Below, piece by piece: positions 25,817-33,580 of a stretch of DNA of 64,000 bases; the first letter of the stretch is position 1; each line of letters opens with the position of its first letter. Under the pieces are notes generated by a model. The model did not search any database. It worked only from the letters and a program-made list of their open reading frames with translations, and had not been told where the DNA came from. The DNA comes from Gammaproteobacteria bacterium (GTDB lineage Bacteria; Pseudomonadota; Gammaproteobacteria; Enterobacterales; Alteromonadaceae). The DNA is taken from contig JAHJZX010000045.1 of NCBI GenBank assembly GCA_018826295.1, forward strand, positions 45,192-109,191, read 5' to 3'. Position numbers and translations under genes: made by a program.

Positions 25817-26011
25817 TTAAACCATGATATTAATGTTTTGTCCCAGATTACCTACCGGCGAAGACGCCTGAATTTGTGCTGAGCTTTGCGCAGCACCCTG
25901 CAGTAATGTCATTGCCATCTGAGCTTGCAGGTTTTGCTGCTTCTTAGCCATAACGGCGCCAAGTACCTCAAAACCCTGGGCTGCTGACGCAGCGCCAACG
26001 GATTGACTCAT
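25817..26011 (-). CDS. YjfB-like small putative motility protein
   Basis: This 64-residue protein (MSQSVGAASAAQGFEVLGAVMAKK...) is helical, Ala- and Gln-rich, and ends NLGQNINIMV, resembling the C-terminal NLGxNIDI-type motif of the YjfB putative motility family (in Bacillus, yjfB belongs to the SigD motility regulon). It has an ideal ribosome site (AGGAGG, 6 bases before the ATG). A sigma-28-like promoter (TAAA-N15-GCCGCTAC) lies upstream at 26042-26068, and the gene sits next to a chemoreceptor, both of which support a flagellar or chemotactic role. The molecular function of the family is unknown. Confidence 0.75.
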   Translation of the reverse strand: MSQSVGAASAAQGFEVLGAVMAKKQQNLQAQMAMTLLQGAAQSSAQIQASSPVGNLGQNINIMV

Positions 26012-26041
26012 AGTTACCTCCTATGCCAATTCCTCAAGACT

Positions 26042-26068
26042 GTAGCGGCAGCAGGAAAAATAACTTTA
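26042..26068 (-). promoter_or_regulatory. Sigma-28 (FliA)-like promoter of the YjfB-like gene
   Basis: On the minus strand TAAA (26065-26068), exactly 15 bases, then GCCGCTAC (26042-26049). The FliA consensus is TAAA-N15-GCCGATAA, so the -35 is exact and the -10 matches at 6 of 8 positions. It lies 31 bp before the start codon. Confidence 0.6.
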
Positions 26069-26091
26069 GCTGTTTTTTTATTTTTGCTTAA

Positions 26092-26116
26092 AAAAGCCGC
26101 CAATGCAGGCGGCTTT
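26092..26116 (-). terminator. Rho-independent terminator of the DUF2726 gene
   Basis: On the minus strand AAAGCCGCC, loop TGCATT, GGCGGCTTTTTT: a 9-bp stem followed by a T run, 25 bp past the stop of the gene that begins at 26790. Confidence 0.8.
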
Positions 26117-26139
26117 GGGTTGATGCCAGCTAAGAAAAA

Positions 26140-26790
26140 CTAGGAGGCCTGGATCAGCGCCGTTTGCTGGGCTTTAATTTGTGAGTGTGATAGCGCTGGT
26201 ACCGGCAAGCTGCTGCCGCTGTTTGCCGGTTTTAATGAGCGTACCGGCCGGGTAGGGCCTTTTTTCACTAATCCTTTAAACATTGGCTCTGGTTTGGTAA
26301 CGGCTTTACCCAGACGGGCAGCGATAGCGGCCTGAATATCGGCAGCCGTGTAGCCAGCTTTTATTTTCATGCGCAGATAGGGCACACCAGCTGCATCTAA
26401 GGCACCATTGACAAACCAGTCTGGTACCGCCTTGTGGCCATCTTTACTGGAATTATTCACTAAATCCAGTACCGCCACGACGCTAAAGTCTGTCGGATCG
26501 CATAAGACAAAATCGAGGTATTTTGCATTTAGTTTCAGCATAGTGCTGGCACGGGTTTTTCCACTGATGCCGGCTTTAAGCTCCATTACATCTGCCAGTT
26601 TTACCCGGTTGAGGATTTTATATTCTGTTGCTACAGCTTTTTCTAGTAACTGCATAAAGCTACGTTCGACCGGGCTGAATAAACTGGATTTTTTCTGTAA
26701 CGGAAACGGATTGCCGCTTTCAGTAAAGCGATGCGCAACCAGAGCAACCACAACCACCAATAGTAAAATTAACAGCAGGACAAATTCCAT
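26140..26790 (-). CDS. Membrane-anchored DUF2726 protein
   Basis: This 216-residue protein has one N-terminal membrane helix (MEFVLLLILLLVVVVALVAH) followed by a DUF2726 domain (about 35-160; SLFSPVERSFMQLLEKAV, TRASTMLKLNAKYLDFVLCDP). DUF2726 is related to restriction-endonuclease-like folds. Other members have a charged LDDxSH-type motif after the FVLCD strand, but here the region reads AVLDLVNNSSKDGH, so nuclease activity is doubtful. The C-terminal 45 residues are basic and proline-rich. GGAGG lies 8 bases before the ATG at 26790; the frame continues 16 codons further without a better site. Role unknown. Confidence 0.8.
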   Translation of the reverse strand: MEFVLLLILLLVVVVALVAHRFTESGNPFPLQKKSSLFSPVERSFMQLLEKAVATEYKILNRVKLADVMELKAGISGKTRASTMLKLNAKYLDFVLCDPTDFSVVAVLDLVNNSSKDGHKAVPDWFVNGALDAAGVPYLRMKIKAGYTAADIQAAIAARLGKAVTKPEPMFKGLVKKGPTRPVRSLKPANSGSSLPVPALSHSQIKAQQTALIQAS

Positions 26791-26902
26791 GCGTACCTCC
26801 GACAGAAAATTGACACGGCGTCTGACACGCCACAACACTGTGATTTTTAAAGCATAGGTTGTGCCAATGTTGCGGGAAGAATTTTAACCTTGTCATTTAT
26901 GT

Positions 26903-26960
26903 TGCGAATGGCTGGCATTGTTTGCATTGATGTATTTTATGACTAAAAAGCGCTTATAGT
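26903..26960 (+). promoter_or_regulatory. aceB upstream motif and -10 element
   Basis: TGCGAATGGCTGGCATT (26903-26919) matches the motif before aceA (31661-31677) at 14 of 17 bases. A TATAGT -10 element (26955-26960) follows 35 bases later; before aceA the same hexamer follows 36 bases later. The placement near -50 to -65 suits an activator site. The factor is not identified; the LysR protein encoded at 30633 is a candidate. Confidence 0.55.
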
Positions 26961-27032
26961 AACAAAGTACCCCCCTGATCCTTTGCTGCTGTATTAGCAG
27001 TAAAGGCTTCGGCAGCAAAAAAGGATAACCTT

Positions 27033-28637
27033 ATGACAGCAAGTATCAGCCGTGCCGGCTTAACAATTAACGCGCCGCTACATGATCGCTATGACACTAT
27101 TTTAACCGAGCAGGCCTGCGCCTTGCTGGTTGAACTAACGCGCGAGTTCCGTCCGCGCTTAACTGCGCTATTAGCAGCGCGTCAAAGCACACAGCAGCGG
27201 TACGACGATGGTGCTTTACCGGATTTCTTGCCACACACGGCTAATATTCGTCAGTCTGACTGGCAGGTCGCGCCGATCCCGGCCGATTTACAGGATCGAC
27301 GGGTAGAAATTACCGGCCCGGTCGATCGGAAAATGATCATCAATGCGCTAAACGCCGATGTAAAAGTGTTTATGGCCGACTTTGAAGACTCACAGGCACC
27401 AAGCTGGGCCGGTGTAATTGAAGGCCAGATAAACCTGCGTGATGCCAACCTGGGTACCATCAGTTATACCGACGAGCAAAGCGGTAAACACTATGCGTTG
27501 AAGGCTAACCCGGCGTTATTGATTGCGCGGGTGCGCGGTTTGCATTTATGGGAAAAACACCTGTTAGTTGATGGCGAACAGATCCCGGGCGGTTTGATGG
27601 ATTTTGCCTTGTATTTTCTGCATAACTACCAAACCCGGCTGGCTAAGGGCACTGGTGTTTACTATTACCTGCCTAAGTTGCAAAGCCATTTGGAAGCCCA
27701 GTGGTGGGACGAGGTATTTCGTTTTACTGAGCAGAAATTTAATCAGCCAATAGGCACAGTGCGAGCCACGGTATTAATTGAAACCCTGCCGGCCGTGTTC
27801 GAAATGGACGAAATTCTGTACATGCTGCGTGAGCATATCGTAGCGTTAAATTGCGGTCGTTGGGACTATATTTTTAGTTATATCAAAACGTTAAATAACC
27901 ACCCGGACCGTATTTTGCCAGATCGGCAAGTGGTTACGATGAAGCAGCCGTTTTTAAATGCTTACTCGCGTTTACTGATCAAAACCTGTCATAAACGTGG
28001 CGCGCTGGCAATGGGAGGCATGGCGGCTTTTATTCCGGCCAAAGATGCTCAGCAAAATGCGGCAATTCTGGCCAAAGTGACTGCAGATAAAGAGCTGGAA
28101 GCCAGTAACGGCCATGACGGTACCTGGGTAGCGCATCCTGGGCTGGCCGCTACAGCAAATGCGGTATTTGCCAAATACCTGCCAGGCAGTAAGCAAAATC
28201 AACTGGACGTTAGCCGCAGTGATGATGAAGACATTACTGCAGCCCAGCTACTTGCGCCCTGTGACGGTGAACGCACTGAAGCAGGTATGCGCACTAACAT
28301 TCGGGTGGCGCTGCAATATATTGCCGCCTGGATCAGCGGTAAAGGCTGCGTACCCATTTATGGCCTGATGGAGGATGCTGCCACGGCAGAGATTTCACGC
28401 ACCTCAATTTGGCAGTGGATTAAACATGGTAAAAGCTTAAGCAATGGTAAACTGATCACTACAGATTTATTTGCCTCCATGTTAGCAGAAGAAGCGCAAG
28501 TGGTTCGCTCAGAGGTAGGTGAAGCACTGTGGGCAGAGCAAAATTTTGCCCGGGCGCAAACTTTACTGCTTGATATTACGACTTCTGATCAGTTGGTAGA
28601 TTTCCTAACCCTGCCAGCCTATCAGCTGCTGGACTGA
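27033..28637 (+). CDS. aceB: Malate synthase A
   Basis: Malate synthase condenses glyoxylate with acetyl-CoA to give malate, the second step of the glyoxylate shunt, which allows growth on acetate and fatty acids. The 534-residue length fits the AceB (isoform A) type. Family motifs include FMADFEDSQAPSW (about 112), the catalytic region VRATVLIETLPAVFEMDEILYML (about 250) and LNCGRWDYIFSYIK (about 275), and the catalytic aspartate near EDAATAEISRTSIWQW (about 450). AAGGA precedes the ATG. It is separated from aceA by two unrelated genes, yet shares an upstream motif and -10 element with it. Confidence 0.97.
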   Translation: MTASISRAGLTINAPLHDRYDTILTEQACALLVELTREFRPRLTALLAARQSTQQRYDDGALPDFLPHTANIRQSDWQVAPIPADLQDRRVEITGPVDRKMIINALNADVKVFMADFEDSQAPSWAGVIEGQINLRDANLGTISYTDEQSGKHYALKANPALLIARVRGLHLWEKHLLVDGEQIPGGLMDFALYFLHNYQTRLAKGTGVYYYLPKLQSHLEAQWWDEVFRFTEQKFNQPIGTVRATVLIETLPAVFEMDEILYMLREHIVALNCGRWDYIFSYIKTLNNHPDRILPDRQVVTMKQPFLNAYSRLLIKTCHKRGALAMGGMAAFIPAKDAQQNAAILAKVTADKELEASNGHDGTWVAHPGLAATANAVFAKYLPGSKQNQLDVSRSDDEDITAAQLLAPCDGERTEAGMRTNIRVALQYIAAWISGKGCVPIYGLMEDAATAEISRTSIWQWIKHGKSLSNGKLITTDLFASMLAEEAQVVRSEVGEALWAEQNFARAQTLLLDITTSDQLVDFLTLPAYQLLD

Positions 28638-28661
28638 GCCTCAATCCAGAGCAACAAGACC

Positions 28662-28691
28662 AAGGCGCTGTAATACGGACAGCGCCTTTTT
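28662..28691 (+). terminator. Rho-independent terminator after aceB
   Basis: AAGGCGCTGT (28662-28671), 7-nt loop, ACAGCGCCTT (28679-28688), then a run of Ts. It ends the aceB transcript as a single-gene unit. Confidence 0.85.
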
Positions 28692-28855
28692 CCAGCCAGC
28701 TGGCCACATTTAGTAATAATTTATTGCGGTTATTGCGGTAAAGTTACAGTTGTTATGCTCAGCGCAGCATATTAAGATACATGCCGTTCCAATTCTGTTA
28801 AACCACATATAACTGGCATCAAGATAGCCTGTCTTATTACAACAAGGAGTTTTTA

Positions 28856-30583
28856 ATGCGTAAAACGCTGATCGCCGCAGCTGTTATAGCCGCCGGAGCT
28901 TTTGCCTATTACCAGTTGAGCGGTGCCGGTACTGAAGCGGCTATACCTGAGCTGGACTATGTACCGGCCGATACGGTAATGTTTTCTGGTCAATTTAAAC
29001 CGGTTAATGTAACCGACTATCTGAAAAGTATCGGTTTTGGCCCACAATATTATGCAAACCCTGAATTCGACCAGGTGTTACAAGACCTGGTAGACAGTGC
29101 GGATAATGCACCCCAGGTTAAATTTCTGGTGGCGTTATTGCGCGATTATCTGGCGATGCTATCGTCAGGGCAGGACTTTAGTGCTAAATCCGGCTTTAAA
29201 AATGACATGCGAAATCTGATGTATATGGTTGGTATGTCACCGGTATTGCGGATGGAAGTCTCTGATACCAATGCTTTTTTAGCAATTTTTGACCGGGCAG
29301 AGCAAGAAAGTGGTTTTAGCCACCAGCCAGTGAGTAATGCCGATGTCAGTTACCGGCGCTACCGTTTTGAGCATGACGCTGTGCAGCTTGATTTACTGGT
29401 CACGGTAAAAGATGGCTGGGGCACGCTGGCAATCACGTCTGACAGGTTAGCGTCGGCTAATATCAGCCAGTTACTGGCCGTCGCTAAGCCAGCAAAAAAC
29501 TTTAACTCTGAACAGGTATTAACCAAGCTGGCGGATAAGTATAACTTAAGCCAGGATGCCATTGGTTTTATCAGCTTTACTGAATTAGCGAAAAGCCTGA
29601 CGTCAGCAGATGGCAACCGTCTGGCACAGGATATTCAAACTGTTTTTGCCTCCGAGCTGGATGCTATCGCTGACTGGCGCAGTGCTGAGTGTCAACAAGA
29701 CGTTGGCACTATTACACAAAACTGGCCGGGCGTATTTTTTGATGGCGAGCTGGATTACAGCAATAGTAACGTTGCCCGCATCAGCAGCAATATGCTGTTA
29801 GCCAGCAGTAATAAAACCGTGCTTAGCGCCTTATCTAGCTTACGCGGCTACTTACCGCCACATATGCAAAGTGATAGCAGTGCAGCCATGTTTCATTTCG
29901 GCCTTGGGTTGGATCCGGTACAGTTAAGCTCTGCCGTTGGTAAAGTATGGTCAGAAATGACTGAGCCTACCTACAGCTGTCAGCCACTGGCTGAGTTGCA
30001 ACACCAACTTAAGCAGTCTAACCCGGTGGCCATGTTGGCAATGGCAGGTATGGCTAATGGCGTGCAGGGTATGTCGATGACGATAAACAACCTGGCACTG
30101 GACAACGCGACTATGCAGCCGACTGCAGTGGATGCCTTAGTGAGCGTGTCAGTGGCGAATGCCAGAACCTTTATCAGCGGTTTAACGGCGCTTAACCCGG
30201 AGCTGGCCGATATAGAGTTACCGCAAGTTGGCGAAGAAGCCGAGCTGGCGCAGTTTGTGCCGCAGGCTGCGATGTTTGGTGTTGAGGCAAAACTGAAGCT
30301 GGCAGATGACCATGTGCTGGTGTACAGCGGCAGCACGGCCAAGCAACAGGCCGATGCTGTGGCGGCAAGTAAGCTGGAGAAAAACGGTTTATTCAGCATG
30401 GGGCTGGATTATGCCGCGTTTTTCCAGGCGCTGGCTCAGGCCATGGAAAGCTCCGGCCAGCCGGTACCGGACGACTTTAAAGCCTTACAGCAAATGGATA
30501 TGGCACTGATGATGTCAGTTGACATAACTGAGCAGGGTATTCAAACGAAAACCCGTATGGAAATTGGTTCAGCAGCGCAATAA
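28856..30583 (+). CDS. Hypothetical exported protein, 575 residues
   Basis: I do not recognise a named family. The N-terminus MRKTLIAAAVIAAGAFAYYQLSG is a signal anchor or signal peptide without a lipobox, so the protein is likely periplasmic or tethered to the inner membrane. The body is a long series of alternating helices and strands with a motif-like start, YVPADTVMFSGQFKPVNV, reminiscent of DUF3352-type exported proteins. One cysteine pair (AECQQD near 280; TYSCQP near 373) could form a disulfide. The ribosome site AAGGAG is strong. It lies between aceB and the LysR gene but has its own terminators on both sides, so a link with the glyoxylate shunt is only positional. Confidence 0.75.
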   Translation: MRKTLIAAAVIAAGAFAYYQLSGAGTEAAIPELDYVPADTVMFSGQFKPVNVTDYLKSIGFGPQYYANPEFDQVLQDLVDSADNAPQVKFLVALLRDYLAMLSSGQDFSAKSGFKNDMRNLMYMVGMSPVLRMEVSDTNAFLAIFDRAEQESGFSHQPVSNADVSYRRYRFEHDAVQLDLLVTVKDGWGTLAITSDRLASANISQLLAVAKPAKNFNSEQVLTKLADKYNLSQDAIGFISFTELAKSLTSADGNRLAQDIQTVFASELDAIADWRSAECQQDVGTITQNWPGVFFDGELDYSNSNVARISSNMLLASSNKTVLSALSSLRGYLPPHMQSDSSAAMFHFGLGLDPVQLSSAVGKVWSEMTEPTYSCQPLAELQHQLKQSNPVAMLAMAGMANGVQGMSMTINNLALDNATMQPTAVDALVSVSVANARTFISGLTALNPELADIELPQVGEEAELAQFVPQAAMFGVEAKLKLADDHVLVYSGSTAKQQADAVAASKLEKNGLFSMGLDYAAFFQALAQAMESSGQPVPDDFKALQQMDMALMMSVDITEQGIQTKTRMEIGSAAQ

Positions 30584-30607
30584 GGTTGCTGTCAGCTATA
30601 TCCGCAC

Positions 30608-30634
30608 AAGCCCACTGCACCAGTGGGCTTTTTT
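30608..30634 (+). terminator. Rho-independent terminator
   Basis: AAGCCCACTG (30608-30617), loop CAC, CAGTGGGCTT (30621-30630), then TTTT. It ends the 28856-30583 gene and overlaps the stop of the convergent LysR gene by two bases. Confidence 0.85.
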
Positions 30635-31598
30635 AATCCAGCTCGGCGGCTGTTTCAACAATCTGCCGGCGAAACCAGATATGGCTGGCATCCTGATGCA
30701 ACAACGGGCTCCAAATCATCTTCAGCTCAATCGACGGTATGGCAAAGGGCGGGTCCATAATGGCCATTGTCGGGTCTTTATCGTATAACCGTGCTGCGCG
30801 GCTGGGTAATGTAGCAATCAAATCGATGCCTACCGCTAAGTGCATAGCAACATGATAGTTACGGGTAAATACCGAAATATTGCGCTGCTTACCCAGTTTT
30901 GCCAGCGCCTCATCCACCCAGCCCAGTTTTTGCACATCTTTAGGGTCCATGCCGACACCTACGCCAAAACCGGTTTTACTTACCCAGATATGTTGTGCTT
31001 TTAAGTAGCTGTCTAAATTAAAGTTTTTCAGTACCGGATTGTTTGCGTTGATCAGGCAGGAAAAACTGTCACGCCAGACCGTTTTTTGATGGAACGATTG
31101 CGGCAGTTGGTCAAAACGGTTAATCGCCATGTCGACTTTGCCGTTTTCAACATCATGAAAGGTCACATCAGACGGTGTCATAATGTCCAGACTGGTATGG
31201 GGCGCCAGTACCCGCATTTTTTTCAGTAAGGCCGGTATTAGGGTCGAAGCAGCATAATCGCTGGCCATAATACGAAACACGCGCTGGCTGTGCAGCGGCT
31301 CAAAGTCTTTGTTTGGCTGCAGAGTTTCTTCCAGAGTTAACAATACGCCGCGTACTACCGGTGCCAGTTCACGGGCGCGCTCGGTCGGCACCATGCCATC
31401 TGACGTGCGTACTAAGATCGGATCATTCAGTAAATCGCGTAGCCGCTTTAAACCATTGCTCATCGCCGGCTGGGTAATATTCAGCTGATTGGCGGCACGG
31501 GTCACATTTTTCTCCCGCAGCAGCACATCTAAGTACACCAGCAGGTTTAAATCCATCTTATTAATATTCATCAGTTTAATAGCCTGAGCTTTTTTCAT
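30633..31598 (-). CDS. LysR family transcriptional regulator
   Basis: This 321-residue regulator has an N-terminal winged helix-turn-helix (about 14-75; MDLNLLVYLDVLLREKNVTRAANQLNITQ and MSNGLKRLRDLLNDPILVR) and a LysR substrate-binding domain (about 100-305). The NodD/LeuO-like style (LLVYLDVLLRE...) is shared with the branch of LysR proteins that act as global or catabolic activators. It is divergent from aceA with 201 bp between starts. A GTG one codon upstream and internal ATGs at codons 10 and 15 are alternative starts; none has a strong ribosome site. Control of aceA and perhaps aceB is an inference from position and the shared upstream motif. Confidence 0.9.
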   Translation of the reverse strand: MKKAQAIKLMNINKMDLNLLVYLDVLLREKNVTRAANQLNITQPAMSNGLKRLRDLLNDPILVRTSDGMVPTERARELAPVVRGVLLTLEETLQPNKDFEPLHSQRVFRIMASDYAASTLIPALLKKMRVLAPHTSLDIMTPSDVTFHDVENGKVDMAINRFDQLPQSFHQKTVWRDSFSCLINANNPVLKNFNLDSYLKAQHIWVSKTGFGVGVGMDPKDVQKLGWVDEALAKLGKQRNISVFTRNYHVAMHLAVGIDLIATLPSRAARLYDKDPTMAIMDPPFAIPSIELKMIWSPLLHQDASHIWFRRQIVETAAELD

Positions 31599-31660
31599 CA
31601 CTATTCTGAATCATAGCATTGCTAGTCGGGCGCTCGTCAAGCCAACTTTGCTATTGATGC

Positions 31661-31719
31661 TGTGAATGGCCGGCATCACAAAAATCATCTTTATGAATTA
31701 TGAAAATGAAACCTATAGT
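31661..31719 (+). promoter_or_regulatory. aceA upstream motif and -10 element
   Basis: TGTGAATGGCCGGCATC (31661-31677) is extended to TCACA, giving TGTGA-N10-TCACA half-site symmetry. TATAGT (31714-31719) follows 36 bases later as a -10 candidate, 80 bp before the start codon. The motif and spacing repeat those before aceB at 26903-26960. The N10 spacing excludes a standard CRP site (N6). Confidence 0.55.
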
Positions 31720-31799
31720 GTAAGGCAACAGGTAGCACATCAGCCTGGGAACAGTCAGCGTCCGGCAAGCCGGGCAACAAGCAAAAAGAGGATACTGCT

Positions 31800-33395
31800 A
31801 TGTCAGCTTACCAAGATGCAATACAACAAATCGCCAGCTTACGTCAGCAAAACGGTGACGGCTGGAGTGCGATAAATCCCGAGTCTGCAGCCAGAATGCG
31901 GGCGCAAAACCGGTTTCATACCGGGCTGGATATTGCCAAATACACGGCAAAAATTATGCGTGCTGATATGGCCGCTTATGATGCTGACAGCAGCCAGTAT
32001 ACTCAATCATTAGGTTGCTGGCATGGCTTCGTTGGGCAGCAAAAACTGATCGCCATTAAGAAACATTTCGGTACTACCAAACGTAAATACCTGTATTTAT
32101 CCGGCTGGATGATAGCGGCACTGCGTTCTGAGTTTGGCCCGCTGCCGGATCAGTCCATGCATGAAAAAACGGCTGTGCCGGCATTGATTGCAGAGCTGTA
32201 TACCTTTTTAAAGCAGGCCGATGCCCGAGAGCTTGGCGGATACTTCCGTGAGCTGGATGCGGCCAAAGCGGCCGGCGACAGTGCTAAAGCTGCAGCCGTG
32301 CAAAGCAAAATTGATAATTTTGAAACCCACGTCGTGCCAATTATTGCCGATATTGACGCCGGCTTTGGCAACGAAGAAGCCACCTATTTGCTGGCGAAAA
32401 AAATGATTGAAGCCGGTGCCTGTGCCATTCAGATTGAAAATCAGGTGTCGGACGAAAAACAGTGCGGCCATCAGGACGGCAAGGTAACAGTACCTCATGC
32501 TGACTTTCTGGCAAAAATTAACGCGGTGCGTTATGCCTTTTTAGAGCTTGGCGTGGACGATGGCATTATCGTCGCCCGCACTGATTCATTGGGTGCCGGT
32601 TTAACCAAGCAAATTGCCGTAACCAACCAGCCTGGCGATTTGGGTGATTTATACAACAGCTTTTTAGACGGTGATGTCATAAATGGTGCGGACGATATTG
32701 CCAATGGCGATGTAGTGGTAAAAGCCAATGGCAAACTGCTTAAGCCAAAACGCTTAGCCAGTGGTCTGTTTCAGTTTAAGCAGGGCAGCGGTGTTGACCG
32801 GGTGGTTTTAGATTGTATTACCTCACTACAGCATGGCGCCGATTTACTGTGGATTGAAACCGAAAAGCCGCATGTCGGCCAGATCGCCGAGATGGTAAAC
32901 CGTATCCGCGAAGTAGTACCTAATGCCAAGCTGGTGTACAACAACAGCCCTAGCTTTAACTGGACGTTAAACTTCCGCCAGCAGGTATTTGACGCCTGGC
33001 AAGCCTCTGGCAAGGACCTGTCCGCTTACGATAGAGCTTTGCTGATGAGCGCCGATTACGATGCGACCGAGCTGGCGCTGGAAGCGGATAACCGTATCCG
33101 CACTTTCCAGGCTGATGCGGCGCGTGATGCTGGCATTTTTCATCATTTGATTACTTTGCCAACCTATCACACAGCGGCACTGTCTACGGACAACCTGGCA
33201 AAAGAGTACTTTGGCGCAGCCGGCATGCTGGGTTATGTAGAAGGAGTGCAGCGCAAAGAGATCCGTCAGGGTATTGCCTGTGTTAAACACCAGAATATGT
33301 CAGGCTCTGATGTTGGCGATGATCACAAAGAATACTTCTCTGGTGAAGCGGCGTTAAAAGCCGGTGGTGCGCATAACACTATGAACCAGTTCTAA
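31800..33395 (+). CDS. aceA: Isocitrate lyase (long form)
   Basis: Isocitrate lyase cleaves isocitrate to succinate and glyoxylate, the committed step of the glyoxylate shunt. The 531-residue length fits the long form found in Pseudomonas and many marine gammaproteobacteria, about 100 residues longer than E. coli AceA. The catalytic cysteine loop reads EKQCGHQDGKVTVPH (about residue 222), and the metal-binding region PIIADIDAGFGNEEATYLLAKKM (about 180) and substrate loop VYNNSPSFNW (about 380) are present. GAGGA lies before the ATG. It is a single-gene transcript ending in a strong terminator. Confidence 0.97.
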   Translation: MSAYQDAIQQIASLRQQNGDGWSAINPESAARMRAQNRFHTGLDIAKYTAKIMRADMAAYDADSSQYTQSLGCWHGFVGQQKLIAIKKHFGTTKRKYLYLSGWMIAALRSEFGPLPDQSMHEKTAVPALIAELYTFLKQADARELGGYFRELDAAKAAGDSAKAAAVQSKIDNFETHVVPIIADIDAGFGNEEATYLLAKKMIEAGACAIQIENQVSDEKQCGHQDGKVTVPHADFLAKINAVRYAFLELGVDDGIIVARTDSLGAGLTKQIAVTNQPGDLGDLYNSFLDGDVINGADDIANGDVVVKANGKLLKPKRLASGLFQFKQGSGVDRVVLDCITSLQHGADLLWIETEKPHVGQIAEMVNRIREVVPNAKLVYNNSPSFNWTLNFRQQVFDAWQASGKDLSAYDRALLMSADYDATELALEADNRIRTFQADAARDAGIFHHLITLPTYHTAALSTDNLAKEYFGAAGMLGYVEGVQRKEIRQGIACVKHQNMSGSDVGDDHKEYFSGEAALKAGGAHNTMNQF

Positions 33396-33430
33396 CGCGT
33401 TACACTACGTGGTCAGGCAACTGACAGTTC

Positions 33431-33457
33431 GGGCAGCCATTGGCTGCCCTTTTTTTA
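33431..33457 (+). terminator. Rho-independent terminator after aceA
   Basis: GGGCAGCC (33431-33438), loop ATT, GGCTGCCC (33442-33449), then eight Ts. Confidence 0.9.
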
Positions 33458-33492
33458 AAATTTCATAAAAAATTCATCATTGCTTTATTTTT

Positions 33493-33519
33493 AAGCGCAC
33501 TATTTGCAATAGTGTGCTT
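33493..33519. repeat. 12-bp hairpin or operator upstream of the nuclease gene
   Basis: AAGCGCACTATT (33493-33504) and AATAGTGTGCTT (33508-33519) pair over 12 bp with one G-T pair and a TGC loop, 62 bp before the nuclease start. No U tract follows, so this is more likely an operator or leader stem than a terminator. Confidence 0.4.
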
Positions 33520-33580
33520 GTAGTCTGATTGCTGTAGCCAGGACTCTACGTTTATAACAACAACCTTGAGAATAATAACA

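Noticed and set aside
31661..31680. CRP site before aceA
   Set aside because: TGTGA and TCACA are separated by 10 bases; CRP needs 6. The aceB copy lacks the half-site symmetry.
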